From positions 1-32,670 of the forward strand of contig CAZITV010000012.1 in the NCBI GenBank assembly GCA_964542255.1: a DNA stretch of 32,670 nucleotides, read 5' to 3'. The position numbers and the translations under genes were made by a program. Below the pieces are notes generated by a model. It had not been told where the DNA came from. It saw nothing but the letters and a program-made list of their open reading frames with translations, and did not search any database. Source of the DNA: CAYMSF01 sp964542255. GTDB taxonomy: Bacteria > Verrucomicrobiota > Lentisphaeria > Victivallales > Victivallaceae. Shown piece after piece: positions 16,287-24,138 of this stretch. Within the stretch, counting starts at the first letter, position 1, and each line of letters opens with the position of its first letter.

Positions 16287-16314
16287 TTTATAACATCATT
16301 GAACAGCAATGTAA
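16287..16314 (-). promoter_or_regulatory. Possible promoter for uppP-proC-GT2
   Basis: Read on the minus strand: TTACAT (16309-16314), a 16-base spacer and TATAAA (16287-16292), about 25 bases before the uppP start. The rest of the 193-base gap to tsaC holds nothing else I can name. Confidence 0.3.
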
Positions 16315-16453
16315 CAACTCTCTTCGCCAACAACTAACGATGCATACGTTAAATATGCAATAATCTGCTTGAGCGGCGCACTTAAATTAGTTCTTATAAC
16401 TTACAGTTTGTTACTTTAGCTGGACTATCTCCGATTAATATCGTGCGTTATTG

Positions 16454-17062
16454 TTACGCCCGCAGTGCTTGGCGAAGCATTAACTCTGTAATCGGTCCCA
16501 ATCTAAAAATTTGAATTTCTTTACCACTCACATCGACTACCGTTGACGCTAATGTGCCTGCCGGAATATTTCCGCCATCAACCAGCAAGTCCGGTAGTAA
16601 TGCAAGTTCAGCAACTGCATCAGCAGCATTTAGCGCATTGCGGGAGCCGGAAAGATTAGCACTGGTTGATGCCAACGGACACCCAAGTTCATTTAATAGT
16701 GCACTTACAAATGGATGATCTGGGATGCGCAGACCAATTTTACCACCATGTTCATTCGCCATAATAATGGTCAGCGGTCCAGGACAAAAGCTAGCAGCAA
16801 GCTTATCAGCAGCACTGCATCTGCTGGCGCCATACGTTTGCGCCACACCTATATTTGACGCAAACATTGCCAAAGGCTTTTTTGCATCACGCGCTTTCAT
16901 CCGGTAAATCCGTTCTACCGCAATTTTATCATCCCAGCGGCATACTAGACCGTAAACAGTTTCTGTCGGCAATGCGACAACAGCCCCTGTTTTATTCAAA
17001 ATCAGGCAGGTTTCACTGACTGCCTGACTCAGGCTTGACGTTGATAAAATTATTTTCTGCAT
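16454..17062 (-). CDS. tsaC: L-threonylcarbamoyladenylate synthase (TsaC/YrdC)
   Basis: TsaC makes threonylcarbamoyl-AMP from Thr, bicarbonate and ATP, the first step of t6A37 tRNA modification. The 202 residues are the short TsaC form without the Sua5 extension. ALPTETVYGL (~30-39) and YRMKARDAKKPL (~53-64) carry the Lys/Arg substrate cluster. FCPGPLTIIM, the GLRIPDHP stretch and STSANLSG complete the family signatures. TsaD, the partner that completes t6A, is encoded at 27249. The start lacks a strong Shine-Dalgarno, and the gene lies 13 bases after the ferritin-like gene. It is probably the last gene of fmt-ferritin-like-tsaC. Confidence 0.95.
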   Translation of the reverse strand: MQKIILSTSSLSQAVSETCLILNKTGAVVALPTETVYGLVCRWDDKIAVERIYRMKARDAKKPLAMFASNIGVAQTYGASRCSAADKLAASFCPGPLTIIMANEHGGKIGLRIPDHPFVSALLNELGCPLASTSANLSGSRNALNAADAVAELALLPDLLVDGGNIPAGTLASTVVDVSGKEIQIFRLGPITELMLRQALRA

Positions 17063-17075
17063 TCACATTTTCTCA

Positions 17076-17552
17076 TCAAATCGCGCCAATGCCCATCTCT
17101 TTCATTCTGTCAAGAACTACTTGACGATGTGCCTGGGTTTCACGCATTAAATCTTTGTAATATTCACTTACTTCTTGATTTTCACAGTTTAGCACCCCTA
17201 GCACATTATTTTCCAAAATTGAATTTTCTATATCAAACGCCAATTTTAATGCCTGTGCTTCGTTGATCTCGCCTTTTGCTGCTCTCTCCTGATTGCAGGT
17301 TATGTCCTTGATTGCATTTTCAAGACTTTTTACATCATAAGTGCCGGTGTCAAGGCAAATTTTATAATTACCGATAATATCTTTCGCAACGTTGATCCAC
17401 TCTTCGTGATGTGATTCTTCTTCAGACAACCAATCCCATAAATCGCTACTTGCAGTAAACATCTTAGCAAAAGTTGCGTAAAGTTGTTTAAGTCTGCCTT
17501 CATATTCAGCCAAAGAATCAATCAAAAAAAATATTAAATTCCGATCATCCAT
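17076..17552 (-). CDS. Ferritin-like (rubrerythrin-type) di-iron protein
   Basis: The 158 residues form an all-helical protein. Carboxylate/histidine positions are spaced as in a four-helix di-iron bundle: E16/E18 in LAEYEGRL, EEESHHEEW (45-52), E109 in AFDIENSILE, and RETQAH (137-142). These look like the two ExxH-type half-sites of ferritin/rubrerythrin domains. There is no C-terminal CxxC rubredoxin domain. It may handle peroxide or iron, or the fold may be kept for another role; the sequence cannot say. AGGGTG precedes the ATG. It is sandwiched between fmt (21 bases) and tsaC (13 bases), an unusual place for a redox protein. Confidence 0.65.
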   Translation of the reverse strand: MDDRNLIFFLIDSLAEYEGRLKQLYATFAKMFTASSDLWDWLSEEESHHEEWINVAKDIIGNYKICLDTGTYDVKSLENAIKDITCNQERAAKGEINEAQALKLAFDIENSILENNVLGVLNCENQEVSEYYKDLMRETQAHRQVVLDRMKEMGIGAI

Positions 17553-17573
17553 AATGTTTCACCCTGTTTTAGA

Positions 17574-18554
17574 TTATTTCTTTTCTATTTCAATCCAAGC
17601 GGAGGGGAGCAAATCACCGACTACCAAGTGGCAGCCATTTAAAAATTCCGCACCGCGCATCTCTTTTTTGCCCTGTGGCACGACAGTGTGAATTTCCAAC
17701 GCATCCTGACCGCAGGCAACTATCCAACCGCGTTTATCAGCCTGCAATACTTCTCCTGGCTGTCCGTACATACCGACTTTTACTACCGCAGAAGTAATAC
17801 GGAGGGAAATTTCACGTTGATGAGCTATCATTGAAAATGACACACCTGGCCAAGGGAAATATCCACGCACTTTAGCCTCAATATCAATTGCTGGTAAACT
17901 CCAATCTAAATGTCCTTCATTTTTATGAATTTTTTTAGTGATGGTGGCATGACCATGGTTCTGCGGGAAAGGACGCAACGCATCAGCGGCGATACCATTG
18001 AGCACCACCTCCACTTTTGCCGCCGCCAATAATCCCAGCGACTCTTCTAGCAAGTCTGCGTATTCATGGCCGTCCAAATGATGTTCATACGAACAATAAA
18101 TATCGCCAGTGTCTAATCCGGCATCCATTCGCATAAAGCATATACCAGTACACTGTTCCCGGTGAGTTATCGCTGCGGCAATCGGTGATGCACCACGGTA
18201 ACGCGGGAGCAAAGAAGCGTGAATATTAACACAGGCAATCTGCGGCAAATTCAGCAATGTTTTTTTTAATATCTGACCAAACGAAACCACTAAAATAAAA
18301 TCTGGCAGCAACGCACCGATATACTCTATAAAATCTGGAGAATTTACTGATGAGATTTTATCAACTTTAATGCCTTGCCTGGCAGTAAACTCGCCAATTG
18401 GCGTTGGATGCAACTTTTTATGCCGTCCTGAAGGCCGGTCTAACTGTGTTCCAACCCCAACCAGTTCAATGCTTTTTGCCTTAAGCAGTTGCTCCAGTAT
18501 CGGTACCGCAATTTTCCCGGAGCCGAGAAAATATACTTTATTTTTTTTATTCAT
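17574..18554 (-). CDS. fmt: Methionyl-tRNA formyltransferase
   Basis: Fmt formylates Met-tRNA-fMet using 10-formyl-THF. The 326 residues match the family. The catalytic triad is in place: N110 and H112 in VNIHASLLPRYRG and D148 in GLDTGDI, at the same spacing as N106/H108/D144 of the E. coli enzyme. SLLPRYRG is the conserved loop. The tRNA-recognition loop near 40-50 (DRPSGRHKK) and the C-terminal OB-fold domain (from about 210) are present. No strong Shine-Dalgarno precedes the ATG. It is divergent from folK with 102 bases between, so the folate donor pathway and its user are adjacent. def is not seen nearby. Confidence 0.96.
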   Translation of the reverse strand: MNKKNKVYFLGSGKIAVPILEQLLKAKSIELVGVGTQLDRPSGRHKKLHPTPIGEFTARQGIKVDKISSVNSPDFIEYIGALLPDFILVVSFGQILKKTLLNLPQIACVNIHASLLPRYRGASPIAAAITHREQCTGICFMRMDAGLDTGDIYCSYEHHLDGHEYADLLEESLGLLAAAKVEVVLNGIAADALRPFPQNHGHATITKKIHKNEGHLDWSLPAIDIEAKVRGYFPWPGVSFSMIAHQREISLRITSAVVKVGMYGQPGEVLQADKRGWIVACGQDALEIHTVVPQGKKEMRGAEFLNGCHLVVGDLLPSAWIEIEKK

Positions 18555-18573
18555 TAAATTCGTTGTCTAAAGA

Positions 18574-18602
18574 TTGCTTTTATTCTAATCTCAAGGTAAA
18601 AT
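18574..18602 (+). promoter_or_regulatory. Possible promoter for folK
   Basis: TTGCTT (18574-18579), a 17-base spacer and TAAAAT (18597-18602) lie in the short fmt/folK divergent gap, about 55 bases before the folK ATG. Confidence 0.4.
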
Positions 18603-18656
18603 ATAGTGGTGATAAATGATTATTTCGAGTAAACTTTCAGCAAAATGTAAAATATT

Positions 18657-19118
18657 ATGATAAATGTTATTATCGCTCTAGGCGGCAACCTCGGCAATGT
18701 CACATTAAATTTTGATCTGGCAATACAAAAATTAAAACAGTCTGGCCTGCAGCAAATTGTCAAGTCGTCCAATTACAACACCGCTGCAGTAGATTGCCCG
18801 CCGAATTCTCCAGATTTTATCAATGCTGTCATCTCAGGATTTTGGCAGAACACGCCTGAACAACTCCTTGCTGTCTGTAAAAAAATTGAATTAGAATCTG
18901 GACGCGCTGCAGAACACGCAATCAACAGTCCGCGAACATTGGATCTTGACATTATTCTTTTCGGTGACCTTATCGTCAGGCAACCGCAATTAATCATTCC
19001 ACACCCCAAAGCAGCATCGCGTCGCTTTGTTCTCGAACCCATGGCTGAAATCCTTCCTAATCTGCGTTTCCCTAATTCAAATAAGACAGTATTAGAACTT
19101 CTTAACGCAATTTTATAA
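18657..19118 (+). CDS. folK: HPPK (2-amino-4-hydroxy-6-hydroxymethyldihydropteridine pyrophosphokinase)
   Basis: FolK transfers pyrophosphate from ATP to 6-hydroxymethyl-dihydropterin in folate synthesis. The 153 residues are the normal single-domain size. IALGGNLGN (6-14) is the family opening. The signature SPRTLDLDIILFG (~90-102) carries the two Mg-binding Asp residues. IIPHPKAASRRFVLEPMAEI is the third block. The ATG has only a weak ribosome binding site. It is the sole forward gene among minus-strand neighbours and is not part of a folate operon, with folP and folB not in the window. Confidence 0.95.
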   Translation: MINVIIALGGNLGNVTLNFDLAIQKLKQSGLQQIVKSSNYNTAAVDCPPNSPDFINAVISGFWQNTPEQLLAVCKKIELESGRAAEHAINSPRTLDLDIILFGDLIVRQPQLIIPHPKAASRRFVLEPMAEILPNLRFPNSNKTVLELLNAIL

Positions 19119-19252
19119 TTTCTGGCTACTTCCACACGTGCAATCTTAACGCAGACAACATTGCAGATTGACGTATTATCAGTGCTCAGTCATCCGTTAA
19201 ATCAAGAAATCCACCATAGTAGTTGCTTAGTAGTTGAGCAGGAGGATAAGCA

Positions 19253-19284
19253 TAAAAAAACCGGGACACGAATGTCCCGGTTTA
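19253..19284 (-). terminator. Strong Rho-independent terminator of the paired membrane-protein unit
   Basis: A perfect 8-bp GC-rich stem, CCGGGACA (19261-19268) and TGTCCCGG (19273-19280), closes a CGAA loop and is flanked by A7 (19253-19260). On the minus strand this reads as hairpin then TTTTTTT, ending about 20 bases after the stop at 19300. The forward strand has TTTATT after the stem and may also end folK weakly. Confidence 0.92.
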
Positions 19285-19299
19285 TTAGGAATCAAAGAA

Positions 19300-20085
19300 T
19301 CACTCTTTTACCATTACTTTTGCGCCGCTAACGCTCAATTTGGCTTTGGCGCATACATCTTCAAATACTTTCGTGGACATAGAAATAACATCACCAAAAG
19401 AACTGCTGCCAATATCACTCTTAGACTGCTCCACAATGGAGATCCAGTAGATTATGAACATTTTTTCAGCATACTCTTTTTTCGTCATCTTATCAATCGG
19501 TTTGGCACGAAGTGCATCGATATCATTACGGAATTTATCCATACTGTTAAAGAACTCATTATTAATGATATTTCTTAACTCTTCGTCAATTTTCCCGGTA
19601 ATATGCGATGCCAAAGCCTTACCAAGATTTTTATCTTTTATGATGTCTTTATTCTTTAATGTCTCATCTACTCCAGCCTCGAATATGCGCTGCATTGCCG
19701 CGAGATGATCAGATTCAACTTGAGTCATAAGCTCGGACACATAAAGCTCAATCTGAGATTTAGCAATATCAGTGACACGAGGCACCAAAGCTTGAACGCT
19801 TTCAACCGTACGGTCGGCCAACTGTTTTGCGCCAGGCTTCATCTGATCTTTTATTTGCCGCGCAAAGTTCGGTATAGACTCCTTAATCTTAGTATTTAAG
19901 GCAACAGCTAAATTCGTTGGTGTAGCTAGTTCCTTAATTTTCACATTAATGAAAATAGTATATCCTGACAGAATTATTATCACGATGAGATAAAAAACTA
20001 AAGCTTTATTCAGTGAAGAAACAAAACTTTTTTCTTCTTTAGCAACTGAATCGTACAGTTTTTCAATTTTATCATTAATGCTCAT
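19300..20085 (-). CDS. Single-span helical membrane protein (downstream member of a paralogous pair)
   Basis: I do not recognise a named family. The 261 residues start with ~27 charged residues, then one hydrophobic span (about 28-48: ALVFYLIVIIILSGYTIF), then ~200 residues that look almost wholly helical with few Pro or Gly. The predicted topology is a cytoplasmic N-tail with a long helical domain outside, though the opposite cannot be excluded. It resembles the gene just upstream in length, position of the span and an alignable stretch: IPNFARQI and onward to TDIAKSQIELYVSELMTQVE matches IPVFKKEL to TDIRNKVLYRLSNALAKVE. So the two are likely a duplicated pair. Two bases separate them. A strong terminator follows. 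Analogies to methyl-accepting or phage-shock helical proteins are possible but unsupported. Confidence 0.6.
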   Translation of the reverse strand: MSINDKIEKLYDSVAKEEKSFVSSLNKALVFYLIVIIILSGYTIFINVKIKELATPTNLAVALNTKIKESIPNFARQIKDQMKPGAKQLADRTVESVQALVPRVTDIAKSQIELYVSELMTQVESDHLAAMQRIFEAGVDETLKNKDIIKDKNLGKALASHITGKIDEELRNIINNEFFNSMDKFRNDIDALRAKPIDKMTKKEYAEKMFIIYWISIVEQSKSDIGSSSFGDVISMSTKVFEDVCAKAKLSVSGAKVMVKE

Positions 20086-20087
20086 GA

Positions 20088-20876
20088 TTATTTCCCTCCC
20101 TTATTTACAAATGCGACTGCCGGCAAGGCACCCTTCTGGGCATTTAGATGATAGATCCACAATTCAAGGAATGACTCCAATAACAGATTCTCGACTTCAC
20201 CCGCTGGCAACTTTCTTACTGCCGCATATTCAGGAGCATCTGAGTATTTTCTAAAACTTTCATCTAGCTGCATGAGTTTAACTTTCGCCTCTCCAAGTCT
20301 TTTATCCAGAATATTGGTAAGCTCTTCAATAAAATGTGTATTGACTTCATTGAAAGCCTTCTCAAGATCCTTTGCTGTCAACTCAGGATGCTTAGCCAAA
20401 ATGCTTTTTTCAACTTTGGCAAGGGCATTGGATAGGCGATACAAGACTTTATTTCTTATATCGGTCTGCAGGAATGTTTCTAATTCTTGAGCAGACTTAA
20501 AAACGTCCTCTTTAATCTTTGGCAAACCGGCCTCAAATGAAGCTAGTAGCTCTTTTTTGAAAACCGGGATAAACACTTCTTGAAAATCTTTAGCAACTGC
20601 ATGAAGCTCAGGGCTTCTGGTAATTATGGAGGAATTTTTTGAAATTTCTTCGAGCAACATTTGGGAGTTATAGTTTCGAACAAAATCTACTAGGCTTAAT
20701 ACAAACACAGCCATAACTAGAACTATCAGCACCATTCCAAAAATACTAACGTAGAATTGTTTCCTTTTTATTTGGTCAATTCTGTTAATGGTTTTCTCGA
20801 TTACATCGAGTTTTTTCTCGAAGTCATCATTTCTGACTTCCGGCGAGGGCATTGTTTTGGTTACGTCTTCTGCCAT
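20088..20876 (-). CDS. Single-span helical membrane protein (upstream member of a paralogous pair)
   Basis: This 262-residue unknown has ~40 charged N-terminal residues with coiled-coil character (VIEKTINRIDQIKRKQ). One hydrophobic span follows (about 42-65: FGMVLIVLVMAVFVLSLVDF), then a long helical region ending in SFLELWIYHL and a short tail. It has the same layout as the gene downstream and an alignable core (see that entry). I place the start at ATG 20876, not at GTG 20885, because AGGAAG at 20884-20889 is seven bases from the ATG and overlaps the GTG. It is the first gene of a two-gene unit with its own promoter, a 5' UTR hairpin and a terminator. No enzyme or binding motif is visible. 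A structural or scaffolding heteromer is a reasonable guess. Confidence 0.6.
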   Translation of the reverse strand: MAEDVTKTMPSPEVRNDDFEKKLDVIEKTINRIDQIKRKQFYVSIFGMVLIVLVMAVFVLSLVDFVRNYNSQMLLEEISKNSSIITRSPELHAVAKDFQEVFIPVFKKELLASFEAGLPKIKEDVFKSAQELETFLQTDIRNKVLYRLSNALAKVEKSILAKHPELTAKDLEKAFNEVNTHFIEELTNILDKRLGEAKVKLMQLDESFRKYSDAPEYAAVRKLPAGEVENLLLESFLELWIYHLNAQKGALPAVAFVNKGGK

Positions 20877-20883
20877 TTTTTTC

Positions 20884-20889
20884 ACTTCC
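20884..20889 (-). promoter_or_regulatory. Ribosome binding site deciding the start at 20876
   Basis: The minus strand reads AGGAAG, seven bases before the ATG at 20876. It overlaps the in-frame GTG at 20885, making that longer start unlikely. Confidence 0.7.
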
Positions 20890-20917
20890 TCATTACTTTT
20901 AATGATTTAGCTTCTCC

Positions 20918-20936
20918 TTGCGGCCGTTTACCGCAA
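20918..20936 (-). promoter_or_regulatory. 5' UTR hairpin of the paired membrane-protein transcript
   Basis: TTGCGG (20918-20923) pairs with CCGCAA (20931-20936) over a seven-base loop. It lies between the proposed promoter and the ribosome binding site, so the mRNA leader of about 80 bases would fold here. It has no T-run on the minus strand, which argues against a terminator. Confidence 0.5.
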
Positions 20937-20965
20937 AGACCGACGAGAACTAACACTTTAAACGT

Positions 20966-20993
20966 ATTTTAGCACAGCATATTAATAATACAA
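20966..20993 (-). promoter_or_regulatory. Promoter for the paired membrane-protein unit
   Basis: On the minus strand TTGTAT (20988-20993), a 16-base spacer and TAAAAT (20966-20971) match the sigma-70 pattern at 4/6 and 5/6 bases. Transcription would begin near 20958. Confidence 0.45.
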
Positions 20994-21014
20994 GAGCAAT
21001 TTTCAAAACTTTTT

Positions 21015-21124
21015 AAGATTTTTGCATCTTTTCCGATTTTTTGGCGCCTTAAGCTCATCTTGCGTAACGCTACTACGCTTGATTTCGCTTAAAATCGTCA
21101 AAATCTTCAAGAAATCATGCAAAA
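21015..21124. repeat. Nested inverted-repeat element
   Basis: Pairs of complementary segments are nested around one centre. TTTTGCAT (21020-21027) matches ATGCAAAA (21117-21124). CGATTTT (21034-21040) matches AAAATCG (21091-21097). AAGC (21051-21054) matches GCTT (21087-21090). GCGTA (21062-21066) matches TACGC (21074-21078) around a seven-base loop. AAGATTTT (21015-21022) and AAAATCTT (21100-21107) offer a competing pair. The layout fits a folded RNA or a small non-autonomous repeat (MITE- or REP-like). One minus-strand frame stays open through it (about 83 codons, stop at 21003-21005) but has no ATG or GTG start. Confidence 0.5.
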
Positions 21125-21547
21125 CATCAATTTGAAATATTTTAACAACAATCCTGTAAAATTGCAGGATTGTGATTTTAGTGTGTGTTTGAGCATGACG
21201 GTGTCTTGTTTTAAAAATACCGTCTTTGTAGATGTGCGTATTTGAGCACGACTGTTATACGAAGTCAAAACTCATCTGATAAGCTTATTCTAGAGAGCCT
21301 CGAATCCTCAAGTTGGCATAGACGATCAGTCAGCGGGAATTTAATAACAAAACCAAAAGGTGGCAAGGAAGTTGAAAGAAATTTTATAGTTATGGCGAAC
21401 CAATCGCCACAAAAGTAGTAGTAAAAAACAGAAAAACTTTAGTTTTATTGTTTAACTTCACAATAAAGTAAATGGACAAGCACCAGCTTTCAAGTCCTGT
21501 CAGGCTGCACGGGCCAAAAGCCCCAATCGTAATTAATAGAGCATTAA
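21125..21547. other. Intergenic region with further hairpins and an imperfect direct repeat
   Basis: There is no convincing gene. Visible structures: a perfect 9-bp stem ACAATCCTG/CAGGATTGT (21148-21156, 21165-21173); GACGGT/ACCGTC (21197-21202, 21219-21224); TGGCGA/TCGCCA (21393-21398, 21404-21409); and TTTATTGT/ACAATAAA (21444-21451, 21460-21467). GTGTGTTTGAGCATGAC (21183-21199) recurs imperfectly at 21234-21252. Any of these hairpins could end hrpB transcription, but none has a strong T-run on the minus strand. Confidence 0.45.
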
Positions 21548-24073
21548 TTATTTTTCTGGTGATGCGGCACGGCGCTGAAGCCCACTTCGCAAAGGAATTG
21601 CATTTTCAGGACTATCAGGCCAAAAGTGTTTAGGATAACGCCCCTTCATCTCCTTTTTGACTAATTCCCATGAACCACGCCAAAAACTGGTAATATCAGA
21701 AGTAATTTGAACTGGGCGCGATGCTGGCGACAGCAATGATACTTTAAGTTTCAATGAACCATGCTTAATGGCCGGATGCAATTTACATCCATACATTTCT
21801 TGAATTTTAACCGCAATTTCAGGGACATTTCCTGAATAGTCAATTTTTACAGTATTACCACTTGGAACAGTAAAGCGCTCTGGATAATCGTTATCTAGTT
21901 TCTTTATTTTCGCATATCCTTCAGCTGCAATTATCGCAGTGCTAAAATTCACATTCATGACGTCATTAAATGTTTTCACTCTACTCAAGAATGGCATCAA
22001 CCATTCCTCCAATCGTGTTATCAGCCCGGCATCAGACCAGTCGAGCCATTCGTTTGGAGAATTATTGTGAGCATATTGCAAACGCTGCAATATATTCATT
22101 ACCTGAGCGTCAAAAGACACAATTTTGAAACCATATTTACGAATTACCTGCAAAACGGCAGTTTGATAAGTCATAGAATCTGGATTATGAAACGTTGTTG
22201 TTTTTAATGTAATTGCTCCGAGCTTGGTTGTTTTTATTAATGATAGTTGTTTTTTTTCATTGTCAAAAATTATTTCATCATTTGTGCTGATTTGATCAGT
22301 AAAATATTTATATATGCAATCTTCTGATATTGCTGCCGCAAGCATTATTTTAGCATCAACAGCACCGGCATCGAGTTTAGCGGCAACCAGCCAATCCGCA
22401 GTGACAATTGGAACATATTCAGCCAATGATGCCCCGCGCCCGCTCGTCAATAAATAGGTTAAACCGCCAGATTGTCTTTTTTTTGCGATACGGTCTGGAT
22501 ATGCATAAGCCAGTAACACACCAGTGAGCTCAATATTGCATGCGCTATATTTACATCCCATTAATTGCAGTAATTGATTACGAATAACTGCAAAACGGCG
22601 GTAATCATCACGTCTGATGTTGTGATTGTCCAAGTCGTTAAATTGGCGCATGTAAAGTATTATTGTATTCAAATTTACCGAGGAACTGTAGTCATTAAAA
22701 AGCATACTCCGCTCCTCGATAACTGCAGCTATTTCCGCCGCCAAAGGTGCTAGATTCAATGTGTTGGCATGCAGTATCATAGCGGCCAGGCGCGGATGAA
22801 TTGGCAGCGCGGACATCTCCCTGCCCAATTTGGTTAACCGTAACTGCGAATCAATTGCCCCAAGTTTCATTAATAATTCATTACTGACAATCAATGCTGC
22901 ATCAGGCGGGGCATCAAGCCAGTTTAACTGTTGAGGCTGACTGCCCCAAGCAGCTAAATCTAAGCAAAGCGGAGTCAAATCAGCCACGGTAATTTCTGGT
23001 GAATCATAATCGCTCAATGCACGATGTTCGAATTCTGTCCACATTCTAATGCATATCCCAGGCATTAGCCGGCCTGCCCTGCCGGAACGCTGCTCAGCCG
23101 AAGCTTTAGAAATACGTACTGTTTTTAGTGCAGGCAGACCGATGCTTAAATCAAAGATATTTTTTTTCACATAACCAGAATCAATGATGATGCGAATTCC
23201 TTGAATAGTGAGGCTGGTTTCAGCGATATTGGTTGCCAAGACTAATTTACGATAACCTGGTGCGGCAGGTGTCAAAGCAAAATCTTGCTCATCAGAGCTT
23301 AAATTTCCATAAATCTTTGTCATCACAACATCGGTCGGCAAATTATTCATCATTATTGCAGCAACAGCGTTAATGTTATAGGCGCCGGGGAGAAATATAA
23401 GCATACCACCATGTTCGCGTTTAAGAATATCTAAAGCTGTTTTTGCTATATTTAAGTTTAGTTCATTGTACTTCAGGGATGAATTACTGTAGCTGATTTC
23501 AACAGGATATTTTCGCACATTGCAGGTGACGACCGGGGCATTGAGGAAAGTTTTGATTTTTTCTACATCAAGAGTTGCAGACATAACCAGTATTTTAAGT
23601 TCAGGACACAAAAATTTCTGGATATCTAAAGCAATAGTTAAACCGAAATCAGAATGAATTCCCCGTTCGTGGAATTCGTCAAAAATAATCATGCTGTACC
23701 CAGTCAAATCAGGGTCATTTAGTAGTTTTCTTATCAAAATGCCTTCGGTAACAATCTCAATTCTTGTTGCTTTTGACAGGCATTTTTCACCACGAATTTG
23801 CCATCCGACCAAAGCTCCGGTTTTTTGCTGAAATAACGTGGAAATCCTTCTTGCGACTGCTTTGACAGCGGCACGGCGAGGTTGCAGCATAATGATTTTG
23901 CTGTCACCGCCGATAAAATCATTTAATAGCGCCAGCGGGACAATGGTACTCTTTCCGGCGCCGGGTGGTGCAGAGAGGATTACGCAGTTATTTGTGGCAA
24001 GGGATTTTTTAAGTTCCGATAGAATACTATTCACAGGGAACTCGGCACCGACTTCTACTAAGCTATCCTGCAT
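21548..24073 (-). CDS. hrpB: ATP-dependent helicase HrpB
   Basis: This is an 841-residue DEAH/RHA superfamily 2 helicase. Walker A is APPGAGKST (35-43). The DEAH box reads DEFH (132-135), SAT is at 165-167, and TNIAETSLTI (281-290) and QRSGRAGR (328-335) are motifs V and VI. The HA2 region follows. The HrpB-specific C-terminal domain ends with YPKHFWPDSPENAIP, the family's signature close. The RNA substrate of HrpB is not well defined; it is not essential in E. coli. DEFH instead of DEAH/DEVH is a common variant in HrpB. AGGGAA precedes the ATG. It is the last gene of the long minus-strand run, 65 bases after the CBS gene. Confidence 0.95.
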   Translation of the reverse strand: MQDSLVEVGAEFPVNSILSELKKSLATNNCVILSAPPGAGKSTIVPLALLNDFIGGDSKIIMLQPRRAAVKAVARRISTLFQQKTGALVGWQIRGEKCLSKATRIEIVTEGILIRKLLNDPDLTGYSMIIFDEFHERGIHSDFGLTIALDIQKFLCPELKILVMSATLDVEKIKTFLNAPVVTCNVRKYPVEISYSNSSLKYNELNLNIAKTALDILKREHGGMLIFLPGAYNINAVAAIMMNNLPTDVVMTKIYGNLSSDEQDFALTPAAPGYRKLVLATNIAETSLTIQGIRIIIDSGYVKKNIFDLSIGLPALKTVRISKASAEQRSGRAGRLMPGICIRMWTEFEHRALSDYDSPEITVADLTPLCLDLAAWGSQPQQLNWLDAPPDAALIVSNELLMKLGAIDSQLRLTKLGREMSALPIHPRLAAMILHANTLNLAPLAAEIAAVIEERSMLFNDYSSSVNLNTIILYMRQFNDLDNHNIRRDDYRRFAVIRNQLLQLMGCKYSACNIELTGVLLAYAYPDRIAKKRQSGGLTYLLTSGRGASLAEYVPIVTADWLVAAKLDAGAVDAKIMLAAAISEDCIYKYFTDQISTNDEIIFDNEKKQLSLIKTTKLGAITLKTTTFHNPDSMTYQTAVLQVIRKYGFKIVSFDAQVMNILQRLQYAHNNSPNEWLDWSDAGLITRLEEWLMPFLSRVKTFNDVMNVNFSTAIIAAEGYAKIKKLDNDYPERFTVPSGNTVKIDYSGNVPEIAVKIQEMYGCKLHPAIKHGSLKLKVSLLSPASRPVQITSDITSFWRGSWELVKKEMKGRYPKHFWPDSPENAIPLRSGLQRRAASPEK

Positions 24074-24138
24074 ACCGTTGTTCCCTGAATCTCAAAATGA
24101 GCAGTAGAACATGCTAATAACTGCTCAAGGTAAAAAAA

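Noticed and set aside
21003..21254. 83-codon open frame on the minus strand through the nested repeat
   Set aside because: No ATG or GTG start and no ribosome site. Kept only as part of the repeat observation.
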